A DNA stretch of 44,608 nucleotides from Kiritimatiellia bacterium. Lineage in GTDB: Bacteria > Verrucomicrobiota > Kiritimatiellia > CAIQIC01 > Lenti-01. Location of the stretch: contig JAQUJC010000020.1 in the NCBI GenBank assembly GCA_028681135.1, positions 1 to 44,608 on the forward strand. Reading direction: 5' to 3'. The position numbers and the translations under genes are program-made. The notes under the pieces are model-generated. The model saw nothing but the letters and a program-made list of their open reading frames with translations. It did no database searches and was not told the DNA's origin. Of this stretch, positions 40,658 through 44,608 are shown in pieces. How positions within the stretch are numbered: the stretch's first letter is position 1; every line of letters starts with the position of its first letter.

Positions 40658-41110
40658 TCAATAATCTATTCTGACTTTCTCTTCACGTCCAACGTCAGGG
40701 GTCAGACTGAGCCGCTCCTTGGCGGCGATAGTCTGGACCCGATTGTTGGGCTTCATTTTCATTTTCCAAATTACAGGGATCTGGGACATCTCAATAACAA
40801 GCATTATTAGAATCCCGAATGCGTCTACCTGCCTTGTGGCTATCATGGCTATCAACGCGATGAGGTGAGCCAGAATCATCCATGCTGAGAATATGATAAA
40901 GAAAGAATACAATACGCCCCAGATGCGAAGGCTAAGGATTCGCGTCCAAGGGGCAATAAGGAAGACTCCGTATATATAGGTGAGCGAAGTGCTAAGAATG
41001 GGGTGTCCCGCTCGGGTGGCAATATCCCATTGGGTGAATCCCCAATAGAAATACATACAGCCAAGCAGTATTCCAGATAAACGAAGGATTTTAATCATTG
41101 TTATCTTCAT
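40658..41110 (-). CDS. Membrane cassette protein with attC-encoded tail
   Basis: This 150-residue protein has four hydrophobic segments (LSGILLGCMYFYWGF, LTYIYGVFLIAPW, VLYSFFIIFSAWMILAHLIA and GILIMLVIEMSQIPVIW). The frame then enters the attC site, so the final ~31 residues from KPNNRVQTIAAKERLSLTP onward are encoded by the attC hairpin and the start of the next cassette. The ATG at 41110 lies ten bases after the upstream attC and has no ribosome-binding site; a TTG at 41125 would fall inside that attC. It is a one-gene cassette, and no family is recognised. Confidence 0.7.
   Translation of the reverse strand: MKITMIKILRLSGILLGCMYFYWGFTQWDIATRAGHPILSTSLTYIYGVFLIAPWTRILSLRIWGVLYSFFIIFSAWMILAHLIALIAMIATRQVDAFGILIMLVIEMSQIPVIWKMKMKPNNRVQTIAAKERLSLTPDVGREEKVRIDY
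40687..40751 (-). other. attC site overlapping the membrane-protein gene
   Basis: This is a 65-base site: GCCCAAC and GTTGGAC on the minus strand, with GGGTCCAGACT pairing to AGTCTGACCC through one extrahelical base. The AACAATC junction matches two other sites here. The membrane-protein frame reads straight through it. Confidence 0.75.
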
Positions 41111-41119
41111 TATATTTTT

Positions 41120-41184
41120 GCCCAACGTTGCGGTTCACACTCGACGCGCTATGGCGCGGCGTAGGGTGCAACCGATTGTTAGCA
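41120..41184 (-). other. attC site overlapping the PEP-CTERM gene
   Basis: This is a 65-base site: TGCTAAC and GTTGGGC on the minus strand, with GGTTGCACCCT pairing to an AGTGTGAACC strand and an inner GCGCC/GCGC stem. It starts with the shared AACAATC junction. Its first 50 bases encode the last 16 residues of the PEP-CTERM protein. Confidence 0.75.
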
Positions 41185-41794
41185 GTCCTCCTATAAAAAG
41201 CATGGTCGTAGCGGGTTCGGGAATGGCGACGGCTCCGGCACGAACCGAAACGCCTGATTCCGTCTCATATCCCCAGCCGTAGATTTGTCCGTAGCCGCCC
41301 CATCCCACATACAGATCTATCCAGCCGTAATGAATGGAGTCGTTAGTCTCAAACTCAACGCCCATATAAGCGTGTTGATCTGCAAAACGCCCTACGCAGC
41401 CGGGGCCGCCTGCACCACTCAAGCAGGTAATGAGGTTATCATAGCCGATGCCATCGCCAAACCACTCCATCCAGGAATCATCACCGCTGCGGGGCCCGAT
41501 TTCAAATCCTTCTGGCAAGGGTTCGATGTCGCCACCGATGTTAGGTCCGCCCGATGGCCAAATTAGATACTGGTTGTCGCCGTCAGATCGAGCGCCCAAA
41601 AATCCAATATCCGCTGCAAAAACATAATCCGTAATCCCGTCGCTATTGAGATCAAGAGGCTCATATTGTGTGGTCCATTCGGTCCACAACGTGATAGGTT
41701 CCTCCAGCCAGGTTACCGCAATCGCGCCCCAACAGGGTGATGCAGCCATGAAAGGAAGCAGGATGGCAAGCCGTAATCCGACAAGGGGTTTCAT
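41135..41794 (-). CDS. PEP-CTERM sorting-domain protein
   Basis: This 219-residue exported protein has a signal peptide (LAILLPFMAASPCWGA), a Gly/Asp/Trp-rich mature part with LDLNSDGITDYVF (an FG-GAP-like or calcium-loop motif) and four or more cysteines. It ends in a PEP-CTERM signal (IPEPATTMLFIGGLL, then TIGCTLRRAIARRV). The signal should send it to exosortase for processing at the membrane. The last 16 residues are encoded inside the attC site. Its ATG lies three bases after the subtilase stop, with GGAGA upstream, so the two form a two-gene cassette. The ligand is unknown. Confidence 0.85.
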   Translation of the reverse strand: MKPLVGLRLAILLPFMAASPCWGAIAVTWLEEPITLWTEWTTQYEPLDLNSDGITDYVFAADIGFLGARSDGDNQYLIWPSGGPNIGGDIEPLPEGFEIGPRSGDDSWMEWFGDGIGYDNLITCLSGAGGPGCVGRFADQHAYMGVEFETNDSIHYGWIDLYVGWGGYGQIYGWGYETESGVSVRAGAVAIPEPATTMLFIGGLLTIGCTLRRAIARRV

Positions 41795-41797
41795 ACT

Positions 41798-44308
41798 TTA
41801 TTCTCCGGTCTCCCGGCGCAGTCGCCAGAAACGGATATGGCCATCGCATTCCGGCAGGACGGAGTTGCTCCATGATTCGGTCACCAGCGTTCCGGCTAAT
41901 TCCCAGGAACTTTCATCCAGAAGATTGGTCGTGGTTTCCAGGTGTAGATACGCGCCGGGGTCGCACTCGAATTCAACAAGGCATTCTTCCATGGAAGGTG
42001 AATGTTCAATCTGGGTTACTTTGGGCGGGAGGGGCGTATCCCCGGATGTCAGGACCGACACCCATTGATCGGCAGGCGTTGCTCCGCCCGGCAATCCGCC
42101 CGAGTGGGTTAGCACGATGCGGTAGATGCCCGGCGCAGGCGTGGGAATAAAGACCTGTTCGACATTGTTTCGGTCGTCATAGCCCGTGGTGGCGGTCGTG
42201 GCCCGCGCCACCGCGCTCTTGTTGGTCAAGTCGGGGTTCAAGACCCATGGCATGAAGGTTTGGAAGCCGTCTTCCGTCTCCACCCGGACATCCATGTTAT
42301 TGACCAGCATGGGGGTGGGGTCATCAACCAACAGGTATGCGGACGGAACACCCGGCAGATCGCTCCACACAACGGTGATTTTGAACGGAGAGCCATCCAG
42401 ATAGACAAGCCAGGCGTTGGTTTCTCCAACCGTCATATACATTTCCTTGTTGTGGGTGCCGCGTCCATCGGCGGCATCCAGTTCGATCTGGCAAACGGCA
42501 GATAGAGCGTTGAAGAGTCCCCAGCCTGTTCGATAGTCAGGGCCGGGGTTCCAGAGGTCATCTGCCGTGTGGATCGCCGTGGCCTTCATGGTGGAGCCCC
42601 GGTAATCCTCGGTCTCGGCATCCAAATTCGGAAATAACTGACTGCGCCGTTGCAACACCAGACCAAGACCGGCCGTCACGCCGGGGGCGGCAAAACTGGT
42701 GCCACTCTGCCTTTGAACATCCATATCGTTGGCGACACCCGAGGTGAGAAGGGGAAAATTACGTATCCATGGGTGAGCTTCTCCCACGGCCATAACATCG
42801 GGTTTAATCCGTCCGTCATCGGTCGGACCCGCCGCGCTGAAACCAGACAGCCCAATAGGCGAGTTTGTGGCATATCCCATAAAAGATTCCTCCCCAATAT
42901 CATGAAATACATCAAGGACGGAACCCACCGTCAGCACGTTTTTTGCGGTTCCCGGCGCGGCCATGGTGTCAAATCCGTAGGTGTCGTCATCACCGTTTTG
43001 CCAGTCGCGTTCGCCGGGAGATGGATTCAGGACTGGAATCCAGTGGTACTTGTTTGATCCCGGCATGTAGTAGTTCGTGGCATGTCCTGGCCCACTGGAG
43101 CGGTCATTTCCAGCGGAATACACCATCAGATGTTGCGTGGCATTTGTAGCGAGAAATCCATCAAGTTGAGCGCAGCCAGCACCATCTGAGCGATTTCCCA
43201 AATACAACCCGAATTTGGGGTCTTCGACATAGAACAGGTTGGTTGGGCCATACCAGATCCAGCCGTTGGTCGTGAGAAGGTTGGTTCCTTCATAATACTC
43301 AAAGGAGTTGCTATGCCAGCCGTTATACAATCCCCAGGAATGGTTGGAGAGGCGCAAGCCTGGTTCATTGGTCGAACCCGCAACGGCATCGGGTAGTTCG
43401 GAATTAAAGCGTTGAATATCAAACGCATCGACATTGGCTTCAAAAGCGATACCCCGCAGGGCAAAACCATGATAGTCGAGAGAGAAAAGATGTCCACCCG
43501 CCGCCATCGTGCCGGCCACGCCGGTGGCGTGAAAATGGCTGGTGGTGTTGGTGCGATCCATCTGCACCACGCGGCCCTGAAATTCCACATGCGACTCACG
43601 GGCGTACCCTTCAGCTTCCCACATGCCCAGCGTGATATTCGTGCCGGTCAGTCCGAGGCCCGAGCTGGCAGAGGCCCAAGGGGTCAGCCCTGCGGGCCAG
43701 AGTTCATCCGCGCTGATGGAGGCGGCGGCAAACTGGTTATGGCTGCCAATCCAAATGGGCTCGCCATCTATTTCGCCTGCCAGAATGACATAACGGCCAT
43801 TGCCGATTCCCTTTTTGCGTTCAACGCCGAGACGCACGGCGATTTCATCCAACTCGCGTTCAACTTCATCCTGGCGCGCCCAGCGTTCATCCGCCACACG
43901 CAGTAGCCCTTCCTTTTCCTCGCGGGCAACGATGGAGCGGTAATCGTTGGGGGATTTATCCTGGGGACGGCGCAGGGTGCGCAGCGTCGGTCGGGCAGCT
44001 TCTATTTTTTTCTGCCATGCCAACTCAGCCGCTTCAGCCTGTGCCTGTGCTTCTGTTTGTTGCGCCCGTCTCGCAGCGGCAACGCCAACGAAATCCATGC
44101 GTTGCGGTTCTTCACCCATCGGCGGCAAGCCCGCGTCCGCATTTACCTTCGATATGCGCATCCAAAATGCATGGGCTTCTTGATAAGCGTATTCATCCTC
44201 TGCTGATAAGGTTTTGTCGGCTTGTGCCAGCGATACATCGGCGAAGTTGGAAAATAAGACCAGCGATACAATCAGTCTAACACGGTTAACGATATTCTTT
44301 GCATGCAT
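41798..44308 (-). CDS. Secreted subtilisin-like serine protease (S8)
   Basis: This 836-residue exported protease has a signal peptide (VRLIVSLVLFSNFADVSLAQA) and a long charged helical propeptide-like region (35-170). The S8 domain has H260 in HFHATGVAGT, the oxyanion Asn N401 in VYSAGNDRS, and the nucleophile S538 in SGTSFAAPGVTA. Where the catalytic Asp is expected (family W-D-x-G) it reads GMWEAEG, so E231 replaces Asp. A beta-sandwich P-like domain and a C-terminal module ending FWRLRRETGE follow. AAGGAG is seven bases before the ATG. It shares one cassette with the PEP-CTERM gene. It may be active, altered or binding-only. Confidence 0.88.
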   Translation of the reverse strand: MHAKNIVNRVRLIVSLVLFSNFADVSLAQADKTLSAEDEYAYQEAHAFWMRISKVNADAGLPPMGEEPQRMDFVGVAAARRAQQTEAQAQAEAAELAWQKKIEAARPTLRTLRRPQDKSPNDYRSIVAREEKEGLLRVADERWARQDEVERELDEIAVRLGVERKKGIGNGRYVILAGEIDGEPIWIGSHNQFAAASISADELWPAGLTPWASASSGLGLTGTNITLGMWEAEGYARESHVEFQGRVVQMDRTNTTSHFHATGVAGTMAAGGHLFSLDYHGFALRGIAFEANVDAFDIQRFNSELPDAVAGSTNEPGLRLSNHSWGLYNGWHSNSFEYYEGTNLLTTNGWIWYGPTNLFYVEDPKFGLYLGNRSDGAGCAQLDGFLATNATQHLMVYSAGNDRSSGPGHATNYYMPGSNKYHWIPVLNPSPGERDWQNGDDDTYGFDTMAAPGTAKNVLTVGSVLDVFHDIGEESFMGYATNSPIGLSGFSAAGPTDDGRIKPDVMAVGEAHPWIRNFPLLTSGVANDMDVQRQSGTSFAAPGVTAGLGLVLQRRSQLFPNLDAETEDYRGSTMKATAIHTADDLWNPGPDYRTGWGLFNALSAVCQIELDAADGRGTHNKEMYMTVGETNAWLVYLDGSPFKITVVWSDLPGVPSAYLLVDDPTPMLVNNMDVRVETEDGFQTFMPWVLNPDLTNKSAVARATTATTGYDDRNNVEQVFIPTPAPGIYRIVLTHSGGLPGGATPADQWVSVLTSGDTPLPPKVTQIEHSPSMEECLVEFECDPGAYLHLETTTNLLDESSWELAGTLVTESWSNSVLPECDGHIRFWRLRRETGE

Positions 44309-44376
44309 GACTTTCTCCTTTTGTGTTTAGGGCTGCGCCTACAGTCACTGCGTGTACATTTATATTTTTTGCTTTC

Positions 44377-44491
44377 TGCTAACGTCACGGGTCAGGATCG
44401 ACCCACCGGGTGTAAGAATAGCGTTTGTAGCGAGCGGAGGCCATCGCATAACGGCAGCTTGTGGGTCGTAGCCTGAAGCCGATTGTTGAAC
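44377..44491 (-). other. Long attC site upstream of the subtilase cassette
   Basis: This is a 115-base site: GTTCAAC and GTTAGCA on the minus strand. The terminal stems pair CGGCTTCAGGCTACGACCC with a GGGTCGATCCTGACCCG strand with bulges. It carries the shared AACAATC junction and a large variable loop. It ends the cassette whose body lies right of the window. Confidence 0.65.
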
Positions 44492-44608
44492 TAAGCCGCT
44501 ACGCGGCAGTTGACGGATCACACACTCGTCGTACCGATTCACGGGGGTCATGGTAGCTGGAAGTGGGCGGGCAATCAAGCCCGTTCGCAACCTAGGAGAC
44601 AGACCATG
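44492..44608 (-). other. Partial upstream cassette
   Basis: The last 117 bases belong to the next cassette on the minus strand. A frame is open from the window edge, through the attC, to a stop at 44360, but no family is recognisable. It might be the tail of a cassette gene reading into attC, like its neighbours, or non-coding. Confidence 0.3.

Larger units (their letters stand above)
37124..44608 (-). mobile_element. Integron gene-cassette array (no integrase in window)
   Basis: Six attC-like sites (37124, 39005, 39657, 40687, 41120, 44377) each begin with RYYYAAC-type and end with GTTRRRY-type core sites around an imperfect hairpin. All are oriented on the minus strand together with the genes between them. 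Genes start 10-70 bases after the preceding attC and stop in or just before their own attC, which is the usual cassette form. One cassette, gldA, has a long leader instead. Base composition varies from cassette to cassette. The array continues past the right edge, where an integrase would be expected; without one it would be a CALIN. Confidence 0.75.

Noticed and set aside
42650-43906. Open frames antisense to the subtilase gene
   Set aside because: They are fully covered by a well-supported protease gene and lack ribosome-binding sites.

Overview
The window looks like an accessory stretch of a fairly GC-rich bacterial chromosome. Several features suggest a PVC-superphylum bacterium, perhaps related to Verrucomicrobia or Kiritimatiellota: a PEP-CTERM protein, secreted proteins ending in F(F/W)RLR, CHAD, CsbD and DUF1328 stress proteins, and small TTTTCCA...TGGAAAA palindromes. 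This is inference from gene content, because no rRNA or other phylogenetic marker is present.

Layout. 0.2-1.5 kb: a purine-type NCS2 permease. 1.9-3.5 kb: a double zinc-ribbon protein and a CHAD protein. 3.6-4.8 kb: a stand-alone receiver and a NarL-type response regulator. 5.0-9.4 kb: a BON fragment, DNA polymerase X, a BNR-repeat protein and a small CxxC protein. 9.8-15.7 kb: a stress and envelope set (secreted protein, OsmC, double PRC-barrel, membrane protein, PAS histidine kinase, repeat lipoprotein, DUF1328, CsbD). 16.1-22.2 kb: a ferredoxin and a copper-detoxification set (TolC-like lipoprotein, two-domain multicopper oxidase, Met/His-rich periplasmic protein, CopB-type ATPase). 22.3-26.6 kb: a segmental duplication of a Rho_N-like gene plus type IB topoisomerase on both sides of a pyruvate oxidase gene, with the first topoisomerase copy truncated. 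26.9-34.0 kb: a seven-gene sulfur and metal operon (MBL-rhodanese, two YeeE/YedE half-transporters, SLC13 permease, DUF1622, lipoamide-dehydrogenase-like flavoprotein, CDF exporter), then a ZIP transporter. 35.1-36.9 kb: an MscS channel and a scramblase-like protein.

37.1-44.6 kb is best read as a chromosomal integron cassette array, all on the minus strand. Six attC-like sites separate cassettes carrying glycerol dehydrogenase, a remnant cassette, a secreted protein, a membrane protein, and a subtilase plus PEP-CTERM pair. No integron integrase lies in the window, so it is either in the flank to the right or absent (a CALIN). Two genes run their reading frames into their own attC. In one case the attC hairpin encodes the last 16 residues of the PEP-CTERM sorting signal.

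The window also holds several gene remnants: BON, a possible glycosidase, an SDR, a phosphoketolase, a type IB topoisomerase and a tyrosine recombinase. Together with the duplication this suggests an actively rearranging island. The main themes are metal and sulfur homeostasis, envelope stress and cassette capture.
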